Assembly: GCA_012271065.1 (NCBI GenBank)
Contig: JAAXHE010000237.1
Coordinates: 1-59,190 of the forward strand
DNA: 59,190 nucleotides
Reading direction: 5' to 3'
Source: Candidatus Latescibacterota bacterium
GTDB taxonomy: Bacteria; Latescibacterota; UBA2968; GCA-2709665
Shown: positions 34,871 through 42,831 of the stretch, piece by piece
How the letters are laid out: each line of letters starts with the position of its first letter
Numbering within the stretch: the first letter of the stretch is position 1
Translations under genes and position numbers: made by a program
Notes under the pieces: generated by a model
The model's input: the letters and a program-made list of their open reading frames with translations, nothing else
Databases searched by the model: none
Told to the model about the DNA's origin: nothing

Positions 34871-36091
34871 ATGGACGAGATCAGAATAGGCGTTGCCGGA
34901 CTGGGCCACCGCGGGTTGCACTGGATCCGGCTGCTTCAGAGCGCCCCGGGTTACCGGATCACGGCCATCTACGACTGGATCGAGCCGCTCCAGGAGCGGG
35001 CGCTGGCGGAGATTGCCTATCGCGACGACGTGAAGGTATTCAGCAACTACTACGATTTTCTGGCGTACGAGGGGATGGACGCGGTGGGTCTGGTGGTGAG
35101 GCAGCTGGAGCAGGGAACCATGGCCGCCGAGGCGCTTGAGGCGGGCAAGCACGTCAACGCCGAGGTCCCCGCGGCATATACGATGGAGGAATGCTGGCGT
35201 ATCGTCACGAACGTCGAGCGGACGGGGCTGGTGTACAGCCTGGCGGAGCAGACGCGGTTCTGGGGGTTCGTGGACGGCTGGAAGAAGCTGGTGGACGACG
35301 GAATGCTGGGAAAAATCACCTATGCGGAAGGTCAGTACCTGGGTTACTACGGCACCCATCAGTGGTTCCAGGATTACAACACCGGCGAGAATTACCCGGT
35401 TGAGGCGCTTGCCGACCACCCTGATGCCGAGCCCGCCAGTCCGCAATACCTGCCGTACATCATCTCCGCTTCGTACGATCTGAGCATACTGCTGAAGATC
35501 CTGGACGACCGCGTGATCGAGGTAACGTCGATGAGCACCAGGCCGCCCAGTTATACGACGCCGGAGATGCTCAACGCGGATATTCAGGTGGCGCTGATGA
35601 AGACGGAGAACGACACGCTGATCCGGATGCTGAACGGGTTCAACCAGCCCAGGCCGCACGGCGACCACCACTGGTGGCAGATGATCGGCACGAAGGGAAG
35701 CGTGGAGTGGCGGCGGTCCGGAAAGGAAAAGCCGAAACTGTGGCTGGCGGACACGCAGATGAACGACTGGATGGAGGTTGACTGGCAGTACCGGCGGACC
35801 GACGCGCCCCCGGAGGCGCGGGGAAGCGGCCACGGCGATGCCGACTACTACGTGCATATGTATTTTCGCGATGCGATTCTGAAGGGCGAGGCACTGACGT
35901 ACGACGTGTACAGGGTGATGGACTCGATGGCTCCGGCGGTGCTGGCCGTGGATTCGATCGAGGAAGGGTCCAGGGTCGTCAGGGTCCCGGACTTCCGGCC
36001 CGGAGCGGATCGTCCTTCGGGACAGATGCCGGCGGACCTGGGCGGGATCGGGGGGCGCATCCACACGACGAAGATGCCGGGGAGGCAGTGA
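34871..36091 (+). CDS. Gfo/Idh/MocA-family oxidoreductase, cassette copy 2
   Basis: This 406-residue protein is a close paralogue of the one at 26679-27875: the same GLHWIRLLQS start, VYSLAEQTRFWGFVDGWK segment and HGDHHWWQMIGTKGS segment. Rossmann GVAGLGHRG is at the N-terminus, and the EKP lysine is again replaced (E98-V99-P100). GGAG stands 6 bases before the ATG at 34871; the in-frame ATGs at 34808 and 34859 are less likely. The stop overlaps or abuts the start of the VCBS-repeat gene. It probably acts on the same class of sugar as copy 1. Confidence 0.87.
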   Translation: MDEIRIGVAGLGHRGLHWIRLLQSAPGYRITAIYDWIEPLQERALAEIAYRDDVKVFSNYYDFLAYEGMDAVGLVVRQLEQGTMAAEALEAGKHVNAEVPAAYTMEECWRIVTNVERTGLVYSLAEQTRFWGFVDGWKKLVDDGMLGKITYAEGQYLGYYGTHQWFQDYNTGENYPVEALADHPDAEPASPQYLPYIISASYDLSILLKILDDRVIEVTSMSTRPPSYTTPEMLNADIQVALMKTENDTLIRMLNGFNQPRPHGDHHWWQMIGTKGSVEWRRSGKEKPKLWLADTQMNDWMEVDWQYRRTDAPPEARGSGHGDADYYVHMYFRDAILKGEALTYDVYRVMDSMAPAVLAVDSIEEGSRVVRVPDFRPGADRPSGQMPADLGGIGGRIHTTKMPGRQ

Positions 36092-37431
36092 TGGCGCGTT
36101 TCAATCTCCGGGCGTTGTGGCCGGGAATGGTCGCGGCCGTTGCCTGCGCCGTCGCCGTTTCCGCCGCCGCCCAGGTCCCTCGCGAAATTCTGGCCCTCAG
36201 CCCCGACGTCAGGGGATTGGGCGCCGATGCGGCCGCGAAATGGAAGTCCGTCGATCTGCGTGACGGCGAGGACGGAACGCTCGCGGGGACCAATTCCTAC
36301 GGCATAAACGCGGCCGATTTCGACCGGGACGGCGACCTGGACCTCGTCGTGGCCTTTCAATCGGGCGGGGCAAAGATCCCGGACGAGGACCGTGAGTACG
36401 GCATGGTCTATTGGCTGGAGAACCTGGCGCCTCCGCCGGATTCAGGATTGGCGTTTCGTATTCATCCACTGGACGACCGGCAGGTCACGCCGAAAGACGC
36501 CGTTGTAGTACGTCGCACTGCCGGAGGGAACACGGCCGTTGTGGTCCCCTGCTATCTGTCGGGCGAGACCGTGATATACGAGACTTTAGATGAGGAGAGT
36601 TGGAGAAAACTCAGCCTCAGGTCGAAAGCGCTCGAGCTTCCGGTCAGGGCCGTGGTTGCGGACGTCGACGGAGACGACCTCGACGACATTGTGGTCACTT
36701 CCATCTCGGAGTCGGGCCGCAAAGTGGGGTGGTTTCGTCAGAACAGCAGCGAATCGGAGCCCTGGGAAGAAATGCCGATTCGCGTGAACCTGCCTCCCAT
36801 CATCGGCGTGGACGCGGGCGACGTGGACCTGGACGGGGATTTGGACCTTGTGTGCGCCTCTGAGCACGCGTCCCGGCCGTTTCTCCTGATCAATACCGAT
36901 GGAAAGGGGACCGAGTGGAAGCGGGATTCCATCCGCGTGGAATCGCCCGATTCGGTGCGGCGATGGGTCGCGCGCTTTTCCGACAAACCCCTCTCCCAGG
37001 TCCATGCGCGATTTGCGGACCTCGACGGGGACGGGGACCTGGACTGTGTCGAGACCAGTCTCAGAAACGGGTATCTGGCATGGAGGGAGCGCCTGGGATC
37101 CGGGATGGAGTGGAAATTCCATAAGATTGCCGGTGGCCTCGGCCACGCCTATTCCTTCGACCTCGGAGACGTGGACAGGGACGGGCGATTGGATATCGTG
37201 GTGCCTTCCGATGGGGGAGACGGGGTCTACGTGTTCCGGAACGTCAGGGGAGATGGAACCATGTGGGAGGCGACGCGCCTCGGCGAAGGCGCGGGCCTCA
37301 ACTGGCCGAATATCGTCCGTCTCGCGGATTTGGACGGTGACGGTTACGACGATGTCATGTCCACGGATTGGGGGACCAGGGCCGTTGTGTGGATCAATCC
37401 GTTGGCTCCCGCAAAGGAAGACCATGAGTAA
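36091..37431 (+). CDS. Exported VCBS/FG-GAP repeat protein within the oxidoreductase cassette
   Basis: This 446-residue protein has a signal peptide (AAQ near residue 28). VCBS/FG-GAP repeats with calcium loops follow: DFDRDGDLDLVV, DVDGDDLDDIVV, DVDLDGDLDLVC, DLDGDGDLDCVE, DVDRDGRLDIVV and DLDGDGYDDVMS. It is probably a secreted beta-propeller. Unlike the protein at 265-1986 it has no ASPIC domain. The ATG at 36091 has GGAGG 5 bases before it; a GTG three bases earlier is an alternative. It sits between the oxidoreductase and the DUF6785 gene, where cassette copy 1 has only 15 bases. Confidence 0.8.
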   Translation: MARFNLRALWPGMVAAVACAVAVSAAAQVPREILALSPDVRGLGADAAAKWKSVDLRDGEDGTLAGTNSYGINAADFDRDGDLDLVVAFQSGGAKIPDEDREYGMVYWLENLAPPPDSGLAFRIHPLDDRQVTPKDAVVVRRTAGGNTAVVVPCYLSGETVIYETLDEESWRKLSLRSKALELPVRAVVADVDGDDLDDIVVTSISESGRKVGWFRQNSSESEPWEEMPIRVNLPPIIGVDAGDVDLDGDLDLVCASEHASRPFLLINTDGKGTEWKRDSIRVESPDSVRRWVARFSDKPLSQVHARFADLDGDGDLDCVETSLRNGYLAWRERLGSGMEWKFHKIAGGLGHAYSFDLGDVDRDGRLDIVVPSDGGDGVYVFRNVRGDGTMWEATRLGEGAGLNWPNIVRLADLDGDGYDDVMSTDWGTRAVVWINPLAPAKEDHE

Positions 37432-37437
37432 CGTATC

Positions 37438-39417
37438 GTGAGAGGCGAGAAACAGCCGGAAGCGCGGGTGACGCTTCGGTCGATCGTAATCGGTCTGTGC
37501 ATTGCGATGGCCATGAGCGTGCTGGCCTGTACGGCCCGCTACATCCAGAAGGGGTCGTACATGATGGTCGCCCAGATTCCGATGGGCGTCCTGCTGCTGT
37601 GCCTTGTGTCGATTCTGGGCTGCGCCTTGCTCGCCAGAAGGTTCGGGACCGCTTTCGTCCTGTCGCCGTCTGAATGGATCACGGTCTTCAGCATGGGGGT
37701 TATCAGCGCCATCGGGCCCAACTACGGGGTCAGCGGTTATCTGGTGGGCATGATGGCGTCCCCGCGCTATTTCGCGACGCCGGAGAACCGGTGGACCGAG
37801 TACCTCCACCCGCACCTGCCTGGATGGCTGATCCCAACGAACGATAGCCGGGCGATGTCCTGGTTCTATGAAGGGCTGCCGGGTCGAGCGTCGATTCCCT
37901 GGGACGTCTGGGGACTTCCGCTGATCTGGTGGCTCTCTTTTGTTTTTGTGCTGGGCTTTGCATGTATCTGTATTTCCGTTCTCCTGCACCGCCAGTGGGC
38001 CGACCATGAAAAGCTGGTGTACCCGGCGCTGGCTCCGGTTCTGGAGATGGCATCGCGGGCCGGGTCCGGAGAGAGGTGGCTGCCGGAGTTCATGAAGGGC
38101 AAGGTGTTCTGGGCCGGATTCGCGCTGACGTCGATCGTCTTCTGGTGGAACATGATCGCCTGGTTCTACCCGATGGTCCCCAGCTTCCCCACGGCAACCG
38201 GTCGCTTTATCTGGGACCTCCTTCCCGAAGAATATCCTCCGTTTTTCATCTTTCTCAGCATGCCCGTCATCTGCTTTTCCTATTTCGCGAGCCTCGACGT
38301 GCTCTTCAGCATCTGGTTCTTCGACTTCGTGTACATGATCGAAGCGGGCGCGTTGAATCGCATAGGAATCGTCGCCACGTCGCCGCACTACGGCGCCGGG
38401 CCCTATACCACCACGACCTACAAGTGGCAGGCGGCCGGAGCGTTCGTGTCGCTGGTTTTCTGGTGGATCTGGATCTCCCGGCGCCACCTGCGCGAAGTCG
38501 TCCGGAGTGCGCTTCACGCGCGCGGGTCTTCGCCCGGCGTCGGTCGGGAATTACTCTCCTATCGGGCAGCGCTGATCGGCCTTCTGGGCAGTTGCGTTTA
38601 CATCGCGGCGTTTCTGGGGCGAATAGGGGTGGAGGCCGGGATGATCGCCCTGCTGATTCCGACGATGTTCATCGCCTATCTCTTCGTGGCCAAGGTCGTC
38701 GCCGATTCGGGAATCATCTATATCCAGCCGCCCGCGTCCGCATGGGAACTCTCGGGCGCGCTGATTGGCGGCGCGGGAGCCCTGAATGCGTCCACGCGCG
38801 CGACCTTCGGCCTGCTGTCATTCACCGTCAGCCATCCCAGGAGCTTCATCATGCCGCTGGTCGCGCAGATCAACCGCCTGGGCGATTTCGTCGGAAGGGA
38901 CAAACACCGGCTGTTCTGGGGCGTGTTCGCGGCATTTGTCGTGGGGGTGATCAGCTCGACTTTGTACACGATCTGGCTGGGATACCACGTGGGCGCCTAC
39001 AATTTCCGACCCAACTGGCTGATCATCCACGAAGGCGAATGGCAGTACGGGATGACCGTAAACGAGATCCTGAACCCGGCGAGGATGCAGGCGATCGATT
39101 ACTGGTTTCTGCTGATCGGCGCCGTGGCGATGGTCCTTGTGAATCTGATGCGCTACCGTTTCGCCAGGTGGCCGTTACACCCGATCGGGTTTGCGCTGTC
39201 CGGCATCCCGGCGGCGCGCCGCATGGGGTCCACGCTCCTGGCGGCGTGGCTGGTGAAGCTGATCATGCTGAAGACCGGCGGCGTGGCGTTCTACCGGCGG
39301 TCGATGCCGTTTTTCCTGGGGATGCTCGTGGGATACATCCTCGCCGTGACAGCGGGGATGGTCGTGGACGCAATCTGCTTTCCAAATCGGGGGCACGTCG
39401 TACACAAGTGGTATTGA
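37438..39417 (+). CDS. DUF6785/DUF6784-type polytopic membrane protein, cassette copy 2
   Basis: This 659-residue protein is a paralogue of the one at 27891-29894, with the same motifs (LHRQWADHEKLVYPAL, ATSPHYGAGPYTTTTYKWQ, SHPRSFIMPLVAQINRLGDF) and 14-16 predicted membrane helices. The start is GTG at 37438. The end sequence H.GHVVHKWY parallels HSGHRVHSWH in copy 1. The identity appears higher in the loops listed than in the membrane segments. The substrate is unknown; a shared transporter-plus-oxidoreductase pathway is inferred. Confidence 0.72.
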   Translation: MRGEKQPEARVTLRSIVIGLCIAMAMSVLACTARYIQKGSYMMVAQIPMGVLLLCLVSILGCALLARRFGTAFVLSPSEWITVFSMGVISAIGPNYGVSGYLVGMMASPRYFATPENRWTEYLHPHLPGWLIPTNDSRAMSWFYEGLPGRASIPWDVWGLPLIWWLSFVFVLGFACICISVLLHRQWADHEKLVYPALAPVLEMASRAGSGERWLPEFMKGKVFWAGFALTSIVFWWNMIAWFYPMVPSFPTATGRFIWDLLPEEYPPFFIFLSMPVICFSYFASLDVLFSIWFFDFVYMIEAGALNRIGIVATSPHYGAGPYTTTTYKWQAAGAFVSLVFWWIWISRRHLREVVRSALHARGSSPGVGRELLSYRAALIGLLGSCVYIAAFLGRIGVEAGMIALLIPTMFIAYLFVAKVVADSGIIYIQPPASAWELSGALIGGAGALNASTRATFGLLSFTVSHPRSFIMPLVAQINRLGDFVGRDKHRLFWGVFAAFVVGVISSTLYTIWLGYHVGAYNFRPNWLIIHEGEWQYGMTVNEILNPARMQAIDYWFLLIGAVAMVLVNLMRYRFARWPLHPIGFALSGIPAARRMGSTLLAAWLVKLIMLKTGGVAFYRRSMPFFLGMLVGYILAVTAGMVVDAICFPNRGHVVHKWY

Positions 39418-39430
39418 TTCCCTGATTAGC

Positions 39431-39447
39431 AACCCGGATGGGTTTTT
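39431..39447 (+). terminator. Weak terminator-like hairpin after DUF6785 copy 2
   Basis: AACCC (39431-39435) pairs with GGGTT (39440-39444) over a four-base loop, followed by TTT. The stem is short, so confidence is low. Confidence 0.35.
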
Positions 39448-39626
39448 CGATGGGCTGACAGACACCCATTCCCGAAGCGGTCGTCTCACGTCTTTGCGCT
39501 TGACAGGAGGTGACCGGATATTAACTTGAAGAACGAGTGAAGACACCGATGAAGCACGGGAAATGCTTGAGTTATTGACGATTCGGAAAGGAGGAAGGGC
39601 GCGTTTTTCTCCCGCGTAAAGAGGGG

Positions 39627-40796
39627 GTGTTTGCGCCCGGTTTCATGGAAATTCGAGAGGTGCCCTTCGGATCCATGGGAGGGGTCTATGAGCAGGACGA
39701 CGTCGATGCGGTCAACCGGCTGCTCGCTGGCGTTGCTGAGTCGGAAGGCACGTTCTTCCCGCTCCCCGAAGAGAACGACTTTCAGAATGCGTTCGCCGCG
39801 CACGAGGGCGCCCGAAAGGCGATAGCGGTCAACTCCTGCGGTACGGGCCTGGACTGCTGCATGATGGCGCTGGACGTCGGCCCGGGCGACGAGGTGATAA
39901 CGACCCCGCTCACCTTTGTCTGCACGGCCGGTACCGCCATTGCCAGGGGCGCGCGGGTGGTGCTTGCCGATATCGATCCGGTGAGTCTGAATCTGGACCC
40001 CCGGACGGTAAGGGAGAAGATCACGGAGCGCACCCGGGCGATCATTCCGGTGCACTTTGCCGGCCTCGCCTGCGACGTGGACGCATTCGACCTGATTTCC
40101 GGGGAGACGGGCGTTCCGGTGATTTACGATGCGGCACACGCGGTCGGTACCAGATTCCGGGGGGAACCCGTCGGTGGACGGGGAAAGGCCTCGTGTTACA
40201 GTTTTCAGAGCAACAAGAACATGACGTGTCTGGGCGAGGGGGGCGCGGTGACCACGGACGACGAGGATTTCGCGGAACAGGTCCGGCAGTTGAAGACATT
40301 CGGATACGTCTACGGGGGAAGCGGGACACGGGTGGTCCGGGTCGGGTTCAACTACCGGATGACCAAACCCCAATACGCGGTCGGGCTTACCCAGTTGGCC
40401 AAGATAGACCGCGTGATCCAGGACCGCCGGGAACGGATGGTCCGTCTCAATGCGCTGCTGGCCGGCGTCGACGAGGTCAATCTACCCGCCGGACACGGCC
40501 CCGACCATGGGAGCCATCTGCACGTGATCCGGCTGGACACCGATGCCGTGGGATTCGCCACGGACGCGTTCGTCGCTCACCTGAAGGATCGATATCAGGT
40601 GGGGACCGCAAAGCACTACCCGCCGCTGTGGACATGGGAAGCCCTTCAGGAGCTTGGGTACAGCGGCGACGGCTGTCCGGTCGCGGCCAGGGTCTGCGAA
40701 CAGGTCGTCAGTACGCCGGTGTTCCCGGGCACGACCGGGGAAGACCTGGAATATATCGCGTGGGCCATCAAGCAGACGATTTCGGATCTGGTATAG
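39627..40796 (+). CDS. DegT/DnrJ/EryC1/StrS-family PLP aminotransferase
   Basis: This 389-residue fold type I enzyme resembles sugar aminotransferases that act on keto-sugars in nucleotide-sugar pathways. Segments seen: NSCGTGLDCCMMALDVGPGD, PLTFVCTAGTA, PVHFAGLACDVDAFDLI, DAAHAVGT and the PLP lysine Lys197 in FQSNKNMTCLGEGGAV. Starts are GTG at 39627 or ATG at 39645; neither has a well-placed ribosome-binding site. The family can also contain dehydratases or regulators, but the lysine is present, so PLP chemistry is likely. It is separated from its neighbours by 209 bases upstream and by a repeat region downstream. Confidence 0.85.
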   Translation: MFAPGFMEIREVPFGSMGGVYEQDDVDAVNRLLAGVAESEGTFFPLPEENDFQNAFAAHEGARKAIAVNSCGTGLDCCMMALDVGPGDEVITTPLTFVCTAGTAIARGARVVLADIDPVSLNLDPRTVREKITERTRAIIPVHFAGLACDVDAFDLISGETGVPVIYDAAHAVGTRFRGEPVGGRGKASCYSFQSNKNMTCLGEGGAVTTDDEDFAEQVRQLKTFGYVYGGSGTRVVRVGFNYRMTKPQYAVGLTQLAKIDRVIQDRRERMVRLNALLAGVDEVNLPAGHGPDHGSHLHVIRLDTDAVGFATDAFVAHLKDRYQVGTAKHYPPLWTWEALQELGYSGDGCPVAARVCEQVVSTPVFPGTTGEDLEYIAWAIKQTISDLV

Positions 40797-40812
40797 TAAC
40801 AGAAACCGTATT

Positions 40813-40831
40813 TACAGCTATCAGCCGTCAG
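40813..40831 (+). repeat. 19-mer TACAGCTATCAGCCGTCAG, copy 2
   Basis: Identical to 13500-13518. Variants of the same words (GAGCCATCAGGTGTCAGCAG) continue to about 40872, suggesting a short degenerate tandem array. Confidence 0.9.
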
Positions 40832-40986
40832 GAAATGCAGCTCTGAGCCATCAGGTGTCAGCAGTCAGCCAAAATCGATAGCCGTAAAGGAAGAGCGTTG
40901 GGAATCACCGATATCCCCACCGCCATGCGGGCAACCACAAGGGTTACCCCTACAAACTCAAATGCGGCGTGTCCGGTGGCGTGGGG

Positions 40987-41156
40987 GGTTTTTCCGTGTT
41001 AATCCGTCCATCACCGATGTATGGGTACGCCCGAGGCGCTCTTAGGCCATCGAATGCCTATTTATGCCTCTGAGGTGATTCACGGAAAAACCGGCTCCCC
41101 GCCGAGGGGCGCGCTTCTTTTTAGTCCTTTTTCTTACGGCGAATAAGAAAAAGGAC
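40987..41156 (+). repeat. Two-hairpin intergenic element, copy 2
   Basis: GGTTTTTCCGTG (40987-40998) and CACGGAAAAACC (41081-41092) form perfect inverted arms. GTCCTTTTTCTTA (41124-41136), a seven-base loop and TAAGAAAAAGGAC (41144-41156) form the second hairpin. Offsets between arms (94 and 43 bases) equal those of the copy at 13827-13995, while the central ~40 bases are different. That combination favours a constrained structure. Confidence 0.8.
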
Positions 41157-41240
41157 GTAAATAATAGGAAAACAAAGGATTTATGAGAAAAGAACTGGCA
41201 TGCAAGGGCAGAACCCTTCGTTTGTCTTTTCCTTCCAAAG

Positions 41241-41259
41241 CATGCCTACGGCGTGTTCC
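41241..41259 (+). repeat. CATGCCTACGGCGTGTTCC block
   Basis: The core GCCTACGGCGTGTTCC also occurs at 13566-13581, and with one change at 14078-14093. Here and at 13566 it is followed by a GCGGGGAG word and GGAAGACGGGAG. It lies 80-85 bases after the two-hairpin element in both regions, so it may belong to a larger unit. Confidence 0.75.
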
Positions 41260-41320
41260 CAAAAAGCGGGGAGACGGAAGACGGGAGAGGGTAGATAACC
41301 ACACCCCGCCCCACCACCAG

Positions 41321-41490
41321 GTGAGAAGGAAGACGGTAGACGGGAGAGATTGCCTGCCTTGTGAGGTTTCTTTTCGCGCCGAAGGCAAAGAGGAAGAACA
41401 GACCGGGCAAGGGCTTCTTCTCCCGGCTCACCTCTACCGTCTACCCGCATTTCTTCTACCGGCTTCCCTCTACCTTCTCACCGCCTTTAG
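41321..41490 (+). repeat. Palindrome-ended dispersed repeat, copy 3
   Basis: It starts GTGAGAAGGAAGACGGTAGA, continues GATTGCCTGCCTTGTGAGG and GCAAGGGCTTCTTCTCCCGG, and ends TTCTCACCGCCTTTAGA. An extra stretch near 41427-41470, relative to copy 2, makes it longer. The ends again form imperfect inverted repeats. Confidence 0.7.
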
Positions 41491-41759
41491 AATTGTCGCC
41501 GCTGGGCGCGGGGCCTGCCATATGCACCGCGCGAATACCCTTTGAGGACCTGCCGGGGTTTTGCCCTGTCAGCCACGGAAGAATAACGACCCCCGGTGCT
41601 GGACAGAACAACGCGCTGTGCTCTGGGAGTGCTCGCCACATGCCTCGCGTTAGACAACCGAATGCATATCTGGGGGCGAGCGGACAGCGGACAGGACACT
41701 AGAGTAGAACCGAGCGGCGATCATTGCTGGTCGCCTCGAGACAATTTGCGGGAGGTAGA

Positions 41760-42755
41760 ATGGACAACGTGAGGTGGCTTCTGGTTGGCGCCGGAGATAT
41801 CGCCCGCAAGCGGGTGGCCGCCGCACTCGCGGGTGCCGTGAATTCGGAATTGGTGGCGGTGTGCGACATGGTACAGGAGAACGCCCGCGCGCTGGCGTCC
41901 GAATACGACCTGTCCGAGGTCTACGCCGATCTGGATGAGGCCCTGGCGAAGACGTCGGCGGACGCGGTCTACGTCGCAACGCCCGTGTGGCTGCACGTGC
42001 CCCACGCGGTTCAGGCCCTCGAAGCGGACAAGCACGTGCTCGTGGAAAAACCCCTGGGCGTGACCGGTGAGGAATGTGCAAGCGCCATCGAGGCGGCCGG
42101 GCGCAGCGACAGGTTGGCCGGATGTTCCTATTTTCGGCGGCTTTTCCCGGCGTATCTCCAGGCGCAGGAGATGATCCGGAACGGCGAATTCGGCCAGATC
42201 GTCCTCGTGCGCATCGTCTACTTTTCCTGGTTCAGCCCCGCAGATGACGATCCGAAACGCTGGCGCGTCTTCCGGGAGCGGTCCGGAGGCGGCCCCATCA
42301 GCGATATGGGCACGCACATGTTCGATGTGATGATCGGGCTCCTGGGGATGCCGGTTTCGGTGTACGCCCGGTGTGAGAACCTGGTGCAAAAGTGGGACGT
42401 GGAGGACTGCGCGAGCATCGTCATGAAACTTGATAACGGCGCATTGGTCACGGCGTCATTCAGCTGGAGTTCGCAGACCTGGCGGCACGAGTTTGAGATC
42501 GTAGGGTCCGAGGCCAAGGTGTACTGGCATCCCTACGATTCGGGCGACGTCGTCAAAACGGTGGGTCGGCAGGTGGATACGCTGGATCTGACACCCGACG
42601 ACAACGTACACGGCCCGGTCGTCCAGGATTTCGTCGATGCGGTTCGGGATGGACGCCAGCCGGTCTGCCCCCTCGGCGAAGCGGCGAAGACCAATGCGCT
42701 GCTGGATGCGATCTATCGGTCCGCGGCGGAGCATCGCGAGGTCGTGTTAGGCTGA
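41760..42755 (+). CDS. Gfo/Idh/MocA-family oxidoreductase with intact EKP motif
   Basis: This 331-residue protein has Rossmann LLVGAGDIARKRVAAAL and the catalytic motif E96-K97-P98 (VEKPLGVTGEEC). The C-terminal domain holds GGPISDMGTHMFDVMIGL, with the GxxxDxxxH pattern usual in the family. It differs from the two cassette paralogues, which lack the lysine. GGAGG (41751-41755) precedes the ATG at 41760. It is probably an NAD(P)-dependent sugar or inositol-type dehydrogenase and leads a rightward cluster of deacetylase-like genes. Confidence 0.9.
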   Translation: MDNVRWLLVGAGDIARKRVAAALAGAVNSELVAVCDMVQENARALASEYDLSEVYADLDEALAKTSADAVYVATPVWLHVPHAVQALEADKHVLVEKPLGVTGEECASAIEAAGRSDRLAGCSYFRRLFPAYLQAQEMIRNGEFGQIVLVRIVYFSWFSPADDDPKRWRVFRERSGGGPISDMGTHMFDVMIGLLGMPVSVYARCENLVQKWDVEDCASIVMKLDNGALVTASFSWSSQTWRHEFEIVGSEAKVYWHPYDSGDVVKTVGRQVDTLDLTPDDNVHGPVVQDFVDAVRDGRQPVCPLGEAAKTNALLDAIYRSAAEHREVVLG

Positions 42756-42831
42756 TAACGCGGAACTTCCCTGCGCTACCGACGGTATTCCAAGATTCTG
42801 AACACGTATCCGTTCCATCAATTCCCTGCTG

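Larger units (their letters stand above)
40797..41759. other. Second long gene-free region rich in dispersed repeats
   Basis: No believable gene is present in 963 bases. It holds the shared 19-mer (40813), the two-hairpin element (40987-41156), the CATGCCTACGGCGTGTTCC block (41241-41259) and the palindrome-ended repeat (41321-41490). From 41491 to 41759 I see nothing recognisable except the GGAGG for the next gene. The order of the first three blocks resembles that in 13436-14761. Confidence 0.7.

Noticed and set aside
39500..39528. TTGACA at 39500-39505 as the -35 box of a promoter for the aminotransferase gene
   Set aside because: No acceptable -10 hexamer lies 16-18 bases downstream; TATTAA at 39519 is only 13 bases away.
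41597..41702. Another MITE copy suggested by GGACAGAAC at about 41598 and GGACAGGACAC near 41689-41699
   Set aside because: The two would-be ends are in the same orientation rather than inverted, and the interior does not match the other copies.
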